Source of the DNA: Anaerolineae bacterium
Lineage (GTDB): Bacteria > Chloroflexota > Anaerolineae > Aggregatilineales > Phototrophicaceae
DNA: 64,000 bases
Assembly (NCBI GenBank): GCA_022822305.1
Contig: JAJEBY010000016.1
Location: forward strand, 1,116,001 to 1,180,000
Direction of reading: 5' to 3'
Both the position numbers and the translations under genes were made by a program. The notes below the pieces were generated by a model, which was not told the DNA's origin, ran no database searches, and saw nothing but the letters and a program-made list of their open reading frames with translations. Shown here piece after piece: positions 7,789 to 17,016 of the stretch. The first letter of the stretch is position 1; the number at the start of each line of letters is the position of its first letter.

Positions 7789-9363
7789 TTAGGGTTGCTC
7801 AAACTGATACAGCTCGAACGGTTTTTCTCCAGCTTCGTCCAAGTGGGCGACTAGCTGGAAACGTTCATCCACTTCACCCCCGAGATAAAGGGGATCGAAC
7901 GCCGGTCGCCCGGGCGGCATCATCAAGTAGTCGATTTGATAGCGCTGCGCCAGCTCAAGCGTGTCCTCGCGAGACGCCAGCGGCATCATAATGGATTCAA
8001 AGCCGGCCAAGCTGAACACATACGGATCTTGCACCATCAGTCGTAACTTGCCATCGCCCGTGCGATCCGGCAGCGCTTCCAGCGCGTTGACAACCACGCC
8101 AATGCTGTCGTAATAGCGATCGGCCATGGCCGTCTCGTCTCGCGCAAATTGGTAACTGCTGTAAGCCAGCAGCAGCGCCAGACCCCAAGTCGCGATCCAA
8201 AAGCGCAGCGATCGTCGCAGCATCGCCTGCAAGCCCATGACCGCCAACGGAAGGAACAGCGGCAAGATCGTCAACAGCGCTTTTTCAAAGCTGCCGGCCT
8301 GGCTCTTCAACGGCAGCAGGATTGGATACGCCACCAGTATGCCCAAGAGCCAGATCAACGGCGGTGAAAGCGTGATCAGCCTGTCGATCTCTCGCCGCCG
8401 GATCAGCCGTCCCAGACCTAATGCGGCCAACACCAACAGCGGGATCGTCATCGAAACTGCGATCTGCTTGAATGCCGCCGCCAACTCGAACAGGCGCTTA
8501 TCCAGCAATTCAGGCACGGTCCGGCGCTGCAGCATAGACTCCAGCGTGATTGGCATGCCATAGGCATAATGATCGTGATGTTCCACCATGAAGAACATTC
8601 GGCCGGTCTCGGCAGTACCCAGCATTCCCAGCTCACGCTGGTTGCGCATCAACCAAGGCGCGGCGACGACCGCAAATGCTGCCAAGATAATCAGATATGA
8701 CCGAAACGGCGAAGACAGCGCGCTTGAAAACCCGAGGCGCCATCGCAAGCCAATTGTGACGGCGAAGACCGGCAACGCCAAAACGGCGTCGTTCCGCGTC
8801 AGATACGCCAGGCCCGTGAAGGCGCCGGTCAACACCAGGTCGAGCCAGTTGTCGCTTTTCAATCCACGATTGAAATGCAGGATTGCCAGCCCGACAAAGA
8901 CCGCGCCAAGTATCGTCGTATCCGTACGCAGCGAATTCCATACCAGGTCCGGAAGAAAGGCCGCCAACGCCGCCGCCATAAGCGCAGCCAAATCCGACAG
9001 ATTCAAGTCTTTTGACCAGGCGAACACAAGCAGGGGCAATAACGCACCGGCAATGATGAATACCGCCAACGCCGCCTGTGCGTTGTCGCCGCCGATGCTA
9101 ATGCCAACTGCAGCGGCAACGCCCGCTAGCGGCATCCAGTGATCGATCGCGTGCCTAACCTCATCCGGCAGGCGGCTGTAATGCCACACATAATCGATCG
9201 TGAAGCCCTGGCCCTGAGCAATACGTCGTCCCAAGTTGTAATAGTGAACGGGGTCGTGCAGGCCCGGGTTGCGAACCAATGAGAGCAGCAGCAGGCGAAA
9301 GACCAGAGCGGCGACCAGGATCGCCAACAACCTCGCGCGGGTGGCACTCATTCGCCAGCTCAT
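7789..9363 (-). CDS. Multi-pass membrane glycosyltransferase-like protein (GT39/ArnT type)
   Basis: This 524-residue integral membrane protein has about ten hydrophobic segments. Its N-terminus, LVFRLLLLSLVRNPGLHDPVHYYNLGRRIAQGQGF, is cut by an extracytoplasmic loop with an acidic-aromatic cluster, as in GT-C enzymes that use polyprenyl-phosphate sugars (PMT, ArnT). The middle carries NDAVLALPVFAVTIGL-type helices, and a soluble C-terminal part of about 110 residues follows the last helix. The donor and acceptor are unknown; it may modify lipid or surface glycans. It is divergent from a second protein of the same general type starting about 40 bases away. The start is ambiguous between ATG at 9363 and ATG at 9351. 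Confidence 0.65.
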   Translation of the reverse strand: MSWRMSATRARLLAILVAALVFRLLLLSLVRNPGLHDPVHYYNLGRRIAQGQGFTIDYVWHYSRLPDEVRHAIDHWMPLAGVAAAVGISIGGDNAQAALAVFIIAGALLPLLVFAWSKDLNLSDLAALMAAALAAFLPDLVWNSLRTDTTILGAVFVGLAILHFNRGLKSDNWLDLVLTGAFTGLAYLTRNDAVLALPVFAVTIGLRWRLGFSSALSSPFRSYLIILAAFAVVAAPWLMRNQRELGMLGTAETGRMFFMVEHHDHYAYGMPITLESMLQRRTVPELLDKRLFELAAAFKQIAVSMTIPLLVLAALGLGRLIRRREIDRLITLSPPLIWLLGILVAYPILLPLKSQAGSFEKALLTILPLFLPLAVMGLQAMLRRSLRFWIATWGLALLLAYSSYQFARDETAMADRYYDSIGVVVNALEALPDRTGDGKLRLMVQDPYVFSLAGFESIMMPLASREDTLELAQRYQIDYLMMPPGRPAFDPLYLGGEVDERFQLVAHLDEAGEKPFELYQFEQP

Positions 9364-9404
9364 GACCTTCGATTGACTTGCCTTTTCCGAGCGCCAATAC
9401 TACC

Positions 9405-10835
9405 ATGAAGTCCAAACTGCCCCTAGATAAAGTCAAGTGCATGGCCATCGTCGACAGCAAAACATCTCGCTTGCTCTGGCTCATACTTTTTGTCGGTCTA
9501 GCGCTGCGTCTGCTGTACGCCATCGATCAGCCGACCTTGATTTTGTTCCGTCATGGCGGCGGCGGCGACAGCGGCTGGTATCTGGCGAACGGTGCCGGTT
9601 TCTTCAGCGGGCAAGAACACGGCTATACCAGGGGCATCTCGTATTACATTTCGGCCCTGCCAACGCCACCCTTTTACATCCTGTTCTCCGGCATCTTTCA
9701 GACTGTCCTGACCAAGCACGAATCGGTCGTTGCGATTCGCATTGCGCAGAGTCTGATTTCAGTCGGAACCGCCTTCCTGGTATTCCATATCGGTCGCTTC
9801 ATCGCGCGTGACAACCGAGCCGGGTTGATCGCCGCGGCATTGATCGCGCTGCACCCGACATTTGTCGCCGAATCGACAATTGTCGCCACCGAAACCTTCT
9901 ATGTGTTCTTCATTGCAATCGGGCTTTGGTTATATCTGGGCTATGTCGCCGGCGATGGATCAGCGCCTTCCAATGCTGGCATATCCGTCACGCTCGCGCT
10001 GTGTTTAACTGCGCTAGCCCTGGGCATGGCCACGCTGACCAGAGCCGTTTCCGTCCTCTTCCCCGTGATCATCGTCGCGCATATGCTGCTGATCGGCCGC
10101 CGTCGCGGAACTCGCCCGCCCCTCAGGCAAGTCGTCCTCTTCCTGGCTGTCTACGCGGCGCTGTTATCGACCTGGACGATTTACAACCTTTCGCTTTGGA
10201 ACCGCTTCGTGATCGTCAGCGATCAATTGATGCCCGCCATGTGGAGAGCGGCCGTGACCGACGATGGTTCGCCTGAGGAGAATGACGCCATCTTGCTTCA
10301 AGACGCCGAAAATATCGCCCCGGACGATTGTGAGATAGATTGCAAATTTCGACATTCCACCGATACCTACGTTAGGCAAATCGTCGCGCGCGTCAGTCAT
10401 GAGCCGACCGGCTATGTCGCGCAGCGGCTCAGCGAGCTGGCTTATTCAATCATTCAGCCGCACGGCACGACGCCTTTCGGATCCAACAGCATCAGAGCTG
10501 CGGCTAGCGCTTGGTGGCAAGGAGAGCGTTCGCTAAACGGACTTCTGCAAATTGCGCGCATTGAAGGATTCGTCGCCAAATCCGCTATCTGGATTCTGCA
10601 CGTTTTCGGCATTGCATTTGGACTCGCCGGCATGTGGCTGTATAGACGATCCTGGCAGCGCGCCCTGCCCCTGATCGGCTTCGCCGCCTATACGATGCTC
10701 GTCCATCTGGTGCTGCACGCGGTGCCCCGCTACCTCTTCCCGATTGAATTCGTCTGGCTAATCTTCGCCGCGCTCACCCTGAATGCCCTGCTCCAGCGCC
10801 GAAGCCAGCCTTCACTGCCTCTATCCGCGCGATGA
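9405..10835 (+). CDS. Multi-pass membrane glycosyltransferase-like protein (GT39/PMT superfamily)
   Basis: A 476-residue membrane protein with about ten helices. After the first helix, a loop (HGGGGDSGWYLANGAGFFSGQ) holds the acidic residue expected of GT-C enzymes, followed by PPFYILFSGIFQTVL and IAQSLISVGTAFLVFHIGR. A loop of about 110 residues between helices (around 280-390) is rich in acidic residues and cysteines. The ATG at 9405 is chosen; a TTG at 9378 and an ATG at 9441 are also possible because no start has a strong ribosome-binding site. The pairing with the opposite-strand membrane glycosyltransferase suggests related roles in surface glycan or glycolipid assembly. The substrate is not known. 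Confidence 0.65.
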   Translation: MKSKLPLDKVKCMAIVDSKTSRLLWLILFVGLALRLLYAIDQPTLILFRHGGGGDSGWYLANGAGFFSGQEHGYTRGISYYISALPTPPFYILFSGIFQTVLTKHESVVAIRIAQSLISVGTAFLVFHIGRFIARDNRAGLIAAALIALHPTFVAESTIVATETFYVFFIAIGLWLYLGYVAGDGSAPSNAGISVTLALCLTALALGMATLTRAVSVLFPVIIVAHMLLIGRRRGTRPPLRQVVLFLAVYAALLSTWTIYNLSLWNRFVIVSDQLMPAMWRAAVTDDGSPEENDAILLQDAENIAPDDCEIDCKFRHSTDTYVRQIVARVSHEPTGYVAQRLSELAYSIIQPHGTTPFGSNSIRAAASAWWQGERSLNGLLQIARIEGFVAKSAIWILHVFGIAFGLAGMWLYRRSWQRALPLIGFAAYTMLVHLVLHAVPRYLFPIEFVWLIFAALTLNALLQRRSQPSLPLSAR

Positions 10836-10913
10836 CGGCGGCGCTGGGATTCTGCCGAGCGCTATGCTAGGCTATGAGCATCTCACGCTAATCATGTCCA
10901 ACTGTGGAACGCC

Positions 10914-11462
10914 ATGAAAATCTATACCAGAACCGGCGACCAAGGCGATACCGCGCTATTCGGCGGCGGTCGCGTTTCCAAGTCGCACGGCCGCGTCGAA
11001 GCCTACGGGACCATTGACGAACTGAACGCGATATTGGGGATTGTGCGCGCCGGCAACCCGTCCCGGCAAGCCGATGCCTGGCTGCGCGACGTGCAGCTGC
11101 AACTCTTTCATCTCGGCGCCGATCTCGCAACCCCGCTTGATGCTGCGGCGGATTGGGTCGTTCGCGTGACGGCGCAGGAGATCACGTGGCTTGAGGAGGG
11201 CATTGATCGCATGACCGACGCCCTCGAACCGCTGCGGAATTTCATCCTGCCGGGCGGGACACCCGCCGCCGCGCATCTGCACCTGGCCCGGACAGTCTGT
11301 CGGCGCGCGGAACGCCTGATAGTGGCGCTGGCCGAATCCGACGAGATTAATCCGAACGCCGTCGCCTACGTCAATCGGCTCTCGGATTGGTTATTCACCT
11401 TGTCGCGCTATGAGAATCAACAAGCTGGCGAATCAGAACAGAAGTGGGCGCTGCGCTCGTAG
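10914..11462 (+). CDS. Cob(I)alamin adenosyltransferase, PduO type
   Basis: This 182-residue protein makes adenosylcobalamin from cob(I)alamin and ATP. The N-terminal ATP site is clear: YTRTGDQGDTALFGGGRVSK followed by RVEAYGTIDELNAILG. Later, FILPGGTPAAAHLHLARTVCRRAER and the VNRLSDWLFTLSRY helix are standard for the PduO-type trimeric enzyme. The length is usual for the family. There are no cobalamin biosynthesis genes next to it, so it probably serves a B12-dependent mutase or reductase elsewhere in the genome. The downstream tRNA-Leu gene lies on the opposite strand. Confidence 0.93.
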   Translation: MKIYTRTGDQGDTALFGGGRVSKSHGRVEAYGTIDELNAILGIVRAGNPSRQADAWLRDVQLQLFHLGADLATPLDAAADWVVRVTAQEITWLEEGIDRMTDALEPLRNFILPGGTPAAAHLHLARTVCRRAERLIVALAESDEINPNAVAYVNRLSDWLFTLSRYENQQAGESEQKWALRS

Positions 11463-11495
11463 CGTGAGGCTATACAAAACCGCGGGAGATCCTTA

Positions 11496-11577
11496 TGCCG
11501 GAGGTGGGAGTCGAACCCACACACCCGAAGGTACACGAGTTTGAGTCGTGCGCGTCTGCCAATTCCGCCACTCCGGC
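11496..11577 (-). tRNA. tRNA-Leu (anticodon CAA)
   Basis: Read on the minus strand, the acceptor arms GCCGGAG and CTCCGGC pair fully and A is the discriminator base. The anticodon stem CACGA/TCGTG closes a CTCAAAC loop with anticodon CAA, which reads UUG. A long variable arm (TACCTTCGGGTGT) marks a class II tRNA, as leucine tRNAs have, and the T arm is GTGGG-TTCGACT-CCCAC. The CCA end is not encoded. It sits between two plus-strand genes. Confidence 0.95.
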
Positions 11578-11706
11578 TTGCGGGCAAGAAGTGTACGAAA
11601 CGGCAAGGCAAATGTCAATAGCGCCCGATGTCAACATACTCGGGCGCGCAACTCATCCGTCAGGTAAACGCCATAGCCGTCTGACCGCCCCGCGACCGAT
11701 GCGATC

Positions 11707-12210
11707 ATGACCCGCGAAACCAATTTCTGTCCCACTTGTGGCAACACGCTCAGACCATTGCGGCACACCGGGCGCGAACGACCCTATTGTGATTCATGCG
11801 AAATGCCGTATTACATCGGTACCAAAGTCGCCGTAATCGTCTTCATTTCATCAGATGACAAGGTCCTGCTCACCCAGCGACGTTTCGATCCAGGCAAGGG
11901 AAAATGGGCGCTGCCCGGCGGATTCGTAGACCATGACGAAGCGCCGAAAGCGGCCGCCATCCGCGAAGTCTGCGAAGAGACGGGGCTTGACGTACACATT
12001 AGAAAGCTGTTGACTGTCATCCCCAAACAAGACGACGGCATGGCCGATCTCGTCATTGCCTACGGCGCGACGGTTGTCGCAGGCCAAATCCGCGCCGGCG
12101 ATGATGCGGCGGCAGTCGGCTGGTTCAGCAGCGATGCCATGCCCCCGCTCGTCTTTTATCCCTGTATCGCTCTGATAAACCTGTGGCGAGCGGGCGAACT
12201 CGATGTCTAA
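11707..12210 (+). CDS. Nudix hydrolase with N-terminal zinc ribbon
   Basis: The 167-residue protein starts with a small zinc ribbon (CPTCGNTL then CDSCEMPYY, residues 8-37), followed by a Nudix domain whose box reads GGFVDHDEAPKAAAIREVCEETG and matches G-x5-E-x7-R-E-U-x-E-E-x-G. Such proteins hydrolyse nucleoside diphosphate derivatives. The ribbon-plus-Nudix order recalls NADH pyrophosphatase NudC, but the protein is shorter than NudC and lacks a visible SQPWPFPxS motif, so the substrate is open (ADP-ribose and NAD(P)H are candidates). It is preceded by a gap of about 130 bases beside the tRNA gene and converges with the TPR gene. Confidence 0.85.
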   Translation: MTRETNFCPTCGNTLRPLRHTGRERPYCDSCEMPYYIGTKVAVIVFISSDDKVLLTQRRFDPGKGKWALPGGFVDHDEAPKAAAIREVCEETGLDVHIRKLLTVIPKQDDGMADLVIAYGATVVAGQIRAGDDAAAVGWFSSDAMPPLVFYPCIALINLWRAGELDV

Positions 12211-12281
12211 GGCCCTCGCAGCTGCGCGAAAGCAAACATCAAGCGCCGATCAAACGCGGGATGCAATGCTCCGCAAAAGCG

Positions 12282-13466
12282 CTACTCGCCGCTCCTGGCG
12301 CGGATGCCAAGGAGACTCATGATGCGCGTGGCGAAATCCAGCAAGTAGGTATACACGATCGAGGCGCGGACACGAGTAGCGTTGCGGCCATCATCCAGAC
12401 TCGCGTAGATCGCGCGCGCCTCCACGTACTGACGCCGCGCGGACTCGAAGTCCCGCTGCGATTGATAAACCGTACCCAGCGCATACAGGAAACGCGCCTC
12501 ATACGACGGATTCTGAACTTCGCGCGCGGCATCAATGGCGCGACCATAATAGGAGAGCGCCTTGTCAGGATTCTGACGAAGTTCCTGCCACTGACCGAGC
12601 ATGCCCATCGTGTACATTTCATAGGGCTTATGCCGAATATCTTGCGAGAGCGCCAGCATCTGATCGAAGTAGTTGCGCCCTTCATCGAGATCGTTGGCAA
12701 CCAGCATAGTCGTGGCCAAGGTGTAGAGGCGCATAAACTCATGGAAGACCGCTTCCATCCCTCGCGCCACCTCCAACGCCGTCAGTTGCTGTTCGAGACC
12801 CTTGCCGACGGTACTTTCATCCTGCGCCAATATCAGCCCTTGTTGACCGATGACGATGCTCTCCAGCAGCCGATCTCTAATGGCTTGCGCCTTCTTTAGC
12901 GCAACCAGCAATCCATCGCTGGCCTTGCTGAATTCGCCCTTGCGAATGAAGGCGTTTGACAGCAGCAATATCGCGCGCGCCTCTAGCTGCGCGTCATTGC
13001 GCTCCCGCGCGATGTCGATCACTTTCCAGGCTTGCTTGCTGGATTCGCTGGGGCTGGCGGCAATCTCGCCCATACCCAGTAGCGACCGCGCATACCGTAG
13101 CATATCGCCGCCCTCGTATGCGAGATCCACCGCCGCGCGATAATCCTCGAATGCTTCGTTCGTTTGGAAGTATCCCTCGCGCGCCACGCGCGCCCGCGCC
13201 AGCAAACTATCCACCAGCAAGCCCGTTGAGCGAATCTGCCGCGCCAATTCTATGGCCTGATCGCAATAATCGCGAGCGAAACCAAAATGCCCCAGCGAAC
13301 ACTGCGCCCCCGCCAAACCCAGCAGAGCGATGATCTCAACGCTGTAGCGCTTCTCGCGCCGAGCCAAGGTCAACTCGACATGACAGCGATCAACGACCTC
13401 GTGAAAGCTGCCCGATTTCATCAATTCTCGGATGTCGTAGCGCAAGCTGTCAGTCTTGGTCGGCAT
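12282..13466 (-). CDS. Tetratricopeptide-repeat protein
   Basis: A soluble 394-residue protein made almost wholly of helical-pair repeats of TPR type, for example ALLGLAGAQCSLGHFGFARDY, RSLLGMGEIAASPSES and YALGTVYQSQRDFESARRQY. No enzyme, DNA-binding or membrane segment is seen, so it is probably a protein-interaction scaffold. The ATG at 13466 is chosen over the preceding in-frame TTG at 13469; GGGATGG lies just upstream. It is separated by about 100 bases from the GT2 gene on the same strand. The partner is unknown. Similar solitary TPR proteins are common in Chloroflexota, and position alone gives no function. Confidence 0.7.
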   Translation of the reverse strand: MPTKTDSLRYDIRELMKSGSFHEVVDRCHVELTLARREKRYSVEIIALLGLAGAQCSLGHFGFARDYCDQAIELARQIRSTGLLVDSLLARARVAREGYFQTNEAFEDYRAAVDLAYEGGDMLRYARSLLGMGEIAASPSESSKQAWKVIDIARERNDAQLEARAILLLSNAFIRKGEFSKASDGLLVALKKAQAIRDRLLESIVIGQQGLILAQDESTVGKGLEQQLTALEVARGMEAVFHEFMRLYTLATTMLVANDLDEGRNYFDQMLALSQDIRHKPYEMYTMGMLGQWQELRQNPDKALSYYGRAIDAAREVQNPSYEARFLYALGTVYQSQRDFESARRQYVEARAIYASLDDGRNATRVRASIVYTYLLDFATRIMSLLGIRARSGE

Positions 13467-13570
13467 CAAAAACCATCCCGTTCATCGATGGGTTCCTAGA
13501 GATTATACGCCAGATTCGCCAATCTGGCGCAAACCAAGTCATCGGCGCGAAGCCAATTGCCCTTGGCGCA

Positions 13571-14539
13571 TCAGTTGCTCTTGCCCATGAAGACTCTGCG
13601 CAGCGCATGGACAAGCGACAAAGTCCAATCAATCGAGCGCGCGGGCAAGCACAGCGTATACAGCGCAAACAGACGGCGCTGCATGGCTTCCGGTCGGTAC
13701 ATGGCCGCCGCGTGCAAAAAATGTTGTCTGGCCGCCGCGCCCTCGCCACCCTGCCACAAATATATTGCCAGTACATGATGCCGCGCGGCCAGCTTCCGGT
13801 CAAATTCTGTCGCGCTCATGCAGCGCTCCCAGCCATAATGCCGCGCGTTTTCAATAGTCTTGAGCCGACCCAAAGCGCCGTACAGGCGTTCATCCGACAT
13901 CATATTGTCATGCATTCGACGATAGACAAGCCGCTGGTCGATGGCGTGAAATCGATACTTTGAAGCCAGGCGCAGAAACAAATCCCAATCCTCAGAGCTG
14001 CGGAACTCCGGATCATCTGCAAAGCCGCCAACATCTCGCAGTGCGTCCGCGCGCGCCATCGTGGAACTGAGCAGTATGTGATTGCCGGTCAGCCGCAGAA
14101 TCTCGCAGAAGACATCATCGCTGAATTGAGGGAAGGGCACAGTATCGATTGGCGTTACGCCGTCTGCGTCCACGAATTGGTAATAGGTATGAACGACAGC
14201 GATGTCAGAATACTGACGAAAAGCCGCCAGGCACAGCTCGACCTTCTGCGGCGCCAGCTGATCATCGGCATCTAGAAAGTGGATGAATTCGCCATTCGCG
14301 GCTGCAATGCCCCGGTTGCGCGCGACAGCGGGTCCGCAGTTGTCTTGACTCAGAAGACAGATCCGTCCGCCGTAGCGTTCGCGCAAATAGGCCCCGGTGC
14401 CGTCAGTGCTGCCGTCATCTATGACGATGATTTCGCAGTTGTCATACGTCTGCGACAGGCAACTATCGATGGCATCGCCGACAAAGTGCTTGCGATTGAA
14501 AGTGGGAATGATGATGCTGACCAGCGATTTATTCGGCAT
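13571..14539 (-). CDS. Family 2 glycosyltransferase
   Basis: This 322-residue protein has a GT-A fold of the GT2 family. It begins SIIIPTFNRKHFVGDAIDS, continues with IIVIDDGSTDGT (nucleotide-sugar binding) and NRGIAAANGEFIHFLDADDQ, where the acidic DAD cluster binds the metal and sugar-nucleotide. A later SSEDWDLFLRLA segment holds the ED acceptor-side motif. The C-terminal part of about 100 residues is helical and rich in basic residues. It likely transfers a sugar to a surface polysaccharide or glycolipid on the cytoplasmic side. It lies downstream of the SH3 lipoprotein gene with a gap of about 75 bases. Confidence 0.85.
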   Translation of the reverse strand: MPNKSLVSIIIPTFNRKHFVGDAIDSCLSQTYDNCEIIVIDDGSTDGTGAYLRERYGGRICLLSQDNCGPAVARNRGIAAANGEFIHFLDADDQLAPQKVELCLAAFRQYSDIAVVHTYYQFVDADGVTPIDTVPFPQFSDDVFCEILRLTGNHILLSSTMARADALRDVGGFADDPEFRSSEDWDLFLRLASKYRFHAIDQRLVYRRMHDNMMSDERLYGALGRLKTIENARHYGWERCMSATEFDRKLAARHHVLAIYLWQGGEGAAARQHFLHAAAMYRPEAMQRRLFALYTLCLPARSIDWTLSLVHALRRVFMGKSN

Positions 14540-14616
14540 CGCGCCACCGCCTGATGAACGACGCTGCTATCGGATTCTAGCGATGGGCTGAATCCGCAAC
14601 AATACACAATCCGCGC

Positions 14617-16782
14617 CTAGCCGGGCGCAATCGTCGGGCGGCCGCCAATGGCCCCCGCAATCCACCCAAAGGCGTTATTCGCCGTCTGAACACGCCACCA
14701 GCGATACCCGTCCGCCTCGTGAGGTCCGGCGATGACAGCGACATAATCGCCGCTGAAGAGTCCGCCAATGATCCGGGTGGCGGTGGACGGCCCCTTGCGC
14801 ACGTTTAAGCCCTGCAGCGCGCGCAGCTGCTGCCCCGGATAGAACTCGCTCCCGCGGATGACCCCGGCCGGCAAGGGCGCGGCGCCAAACACGCCTGTGC
14901 CGAAACTCGGATTCCGAGTCAAATCGGTAGTATCGACGACGCTGCCGTTGTCGGCGCTGACCGTGTACTGGCGATCGCCGACGGCAACGACAACGGCGCT
15001 GCGATCCGGATACCACTCGACTGCATCGGGCGCCGCCAATCCGATTGGGCCGCTGATCGGCTGGCCAAATTGATTGTAAAGCGCCACTGCCCAATTGTCG
15101 TGCGGCCCCCCAGGCCGTCCCAGCGCGACGATCTGCCCGTTGTGCCGGCGCGCCGCATCCTGCATCCATAATCCCGCGGCGGAAGCGTCAAACAGCACCT
15201 GCTCGCCACCGAATTGATTGTCCACCTGCCCGATAATCACGCGGCCATCGGGCCGGCGCCCGCTCACGATTATGCCGTTTCCGTCCAGATTCCAATAACC
15301 AAAGTCATAGCGAACGAATGTTGGCGCGTTCTCAGCGTATTTTGCATCGCGCACCGGCTGGACCATCGCCAGCGCCTGGCGGCTCTCAGCCGGCAATTCG
15401 ACTGTCAGCAAGATGTCGTTTCTGCCCGTAACCGGCGACCACTGTACATCGACCGTCTTCCAAAGCTGCGCATTGCTCGGGCGCACCAGCTGACAGGACA
15501 CATGTCCGCTGCCGGCGCAATCGCGAATCAAGGGATAGGTCGGATCGGTGGGCGAAGCCAGCTCCGGCTGCCACAGCCAGACACCCGCGTTGGCGTTGTC
15601 TTGTCCCGCGGGCGGATCAACGCGAAAGGTAAATTGTCGTCCGTCCGCCGACCAGTCGATTTCGACCACGCGATTCTTGTTGCTAAAGCTGCTGGCCGCG
15701 TTGAAGCCCTGGAAAAACGGCGAGTACGTCATCTGCGCCTCGCCCGCGGCGCCAAGCGCGCGGTAGAAGAGCAAGCCGGCCTGGTCGGTTCTCAGGAAGC
15801 TGCTCGCCGAAGCCGGATTGGGCGCGAACAAAGCGACGCCCCCGCCAAAAAGCAATCCCTCGTAGGCGAATTCCTGCCCCGAATTCACGTCGTACTGATA
15901 AACGGAGGCGCCGATCGTATTGAAACCCGTCGTCTGAAAAACCGGCGGGTCGATTGGCTCGATGATCAATTCTTGGCGCACGGCCACCGTCGGCTGGAAT
16001 CGGGTTGGCGTGAACGTTGGCGTAAGTGTGGCCGCGCCCAACGCTGGCAATGCCGTGGATGGCAGTCCCGCATTCAAATCACTCTCGTCAGGACCTTGAG
16101 TTGCCGTCGCGCGCGCAGCCGTGGCATCAGCGCGTACAGCCACGCCAAGGACCGTCGGCGGCAGCGTCGGAACCGCGGTCCAGGTTGCTGGCGCTGTCGG
16201 ACGCGATGTGGATGTCGCCAGCAATCTGGCCACCTCGGTCTGATCATACGTGGGCAACGGCGTGAAGCTCGGCGGTATATCTTCGCTGAGGCGCTCGGTT
16301 GGCGACGCTGGGGCCGTCGCGTCGGACCGCGTAACCTGATCTGGCCGCTCAGTTTGCGACGCCGCGATTTCAGGCTCTGGCGTTGCCGAATCAGTCACGG
16401 TCGGAGTCGGCGTCCGCGGCAAAATACGCGTAGGAGACGGCAAAACTGTGTCCGTCAGCGTCGGCAAAATGGTATCGGCGGCGGTAGGCGCAGGCGTCGA
16501 CGTTTCAGTTGATTCCGCTATTGCCGTCGGCGAGGGCGATGGACGCGCGAGAGTCGCATCAAGGGTGGGGCTTAATATCGGACCCTGAGTGTGGGTGGCC
16601 GTCGCCGTGCGCGTCGGCGCAGAAAACACGATTGGCGTCTCTGTCGGTAAATCAACGATGGCAGTCGCTTGAGCCGTCCGCGTTTCAATCGGAACCAGCG
16701 TCAGCGTAACTTGGGGTCGTTGCAAGTTGCAGGCGCAGATTAGCGTAGCGAGAATCGCATAAGCGAGACACCTGCCGTACAC
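14617..16782 (-). CDS. Thr/Pro-rich lipoprotein with C-terminal bacterial SH3 domain
   Basis: A 721-residue exported protein. The signal peptide ends in a lipobox-like ILATLICAC, with lipidation expected at Cys18. Residues of about 25-260 form a Thr/Pro/Ser-rich low-complexity stalk (runs such as PSPTRILPRTPTPTVTD). Residues of about 285-640 look like repeated beta structure with WSADGRQF- and WSPVTGRND-type strands, as in a WD/TolB-like propeller. The end (LNVRKGPSTATRIIGGLFSG, then WWRVQT and GWIAG) is a bacterial SH3 domain that usually binds cell-wall peptides. This stalk-propeller-SH3 plan is familiar from Anaerolineae and is a main reason for the taxonomic guess. Its ligand is unknown. 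Confidence 0.75.
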   Translation of the reverse strand: MYGRCLAYAILATLICACNLQRPQVTLTLVPIETRTAQATAIVDLPTETPIVFSAPTRTATATHTQGPILSPTLDATLARPSPSPTAIAESTETSTPAPTAADTILPTLTDTVLPSPTRILPRTPTPTVTDSATPEPEIAASQTERPDQVTRSDATAPASPTERLSEDIPPSFTPLPTYDQTEVARLLATSTSRPTAPATWTAVPTLPPTVLGVAVRADATAARATATQGPDESDLNAGLPSTALPALGAATLTPTFTPTRFQPTVAVRQELIIEPIDPPVFQTTGFNTIGASVYQYDVNSGQEFAYEGLLFGGGVALFAPNPASASSFLRTDQAGLLFYRALGAAGEAQMTYSPFFQGFNAASSFSNKNRVVEIDWSADGRQFTFRVDPPAGQDNANAGVWLWQPELASPTDPTYPLIRDCAGSGHVSCQLVRPSNAQLWKTVDVQWSPVTGRNDILLTVELPAESRQALAMVQPVRDAKYAENAPTFVRYDFGYWNLDGNGIIVSGRRPDGRVIIGQVDNQFGGEQVLFDASAAGLWMQDAARRHNGQIVALGRPGGPHDNWAVALYNQFGQPISGPIGLAAPDAVEWYPDRSAVVVAVGDRQYTVSADNGSVVDTTDLTRNPSFGTGVFGAAPLPAGVIRGSEFYPGQQLRALQGLNVRKGPSTATRIIGGLFSGDYVAVIAGPHEADGYRWWRVQTANNAFGWIAGAIGGRPTIAPG

Positions 16783-17016
16783 CGGACTGTTCTCCGAACA
16801 TCAATGAGATTCAATTGTAACAATTCCAACTCGATTATAGCCGTCGACTGCGCTTTTGCATCATGGTGATATCAGCGCAAAAGACAGGACCAGGCCACGC
16901 CAAGCGACCCGGTCCTCATGAATCTTTGACTTGTGATTAGCTGATGCTGCGGCCTTCGTCGTCCCTGAACTACAATTTAGTCCAGAGGCCCGTTCAATTT
17001 CGGCCAAGCCAGGCTA

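Noticed and set aside
15214..16512. Plus-strand frame of 432 residues opposite the SH3 lipoprotein
   Set aside because: It is a long antisense frame caused by the Thr/Pro-rich codon pattern of the lipoprotein. Its Arg-rich repeats match no family.
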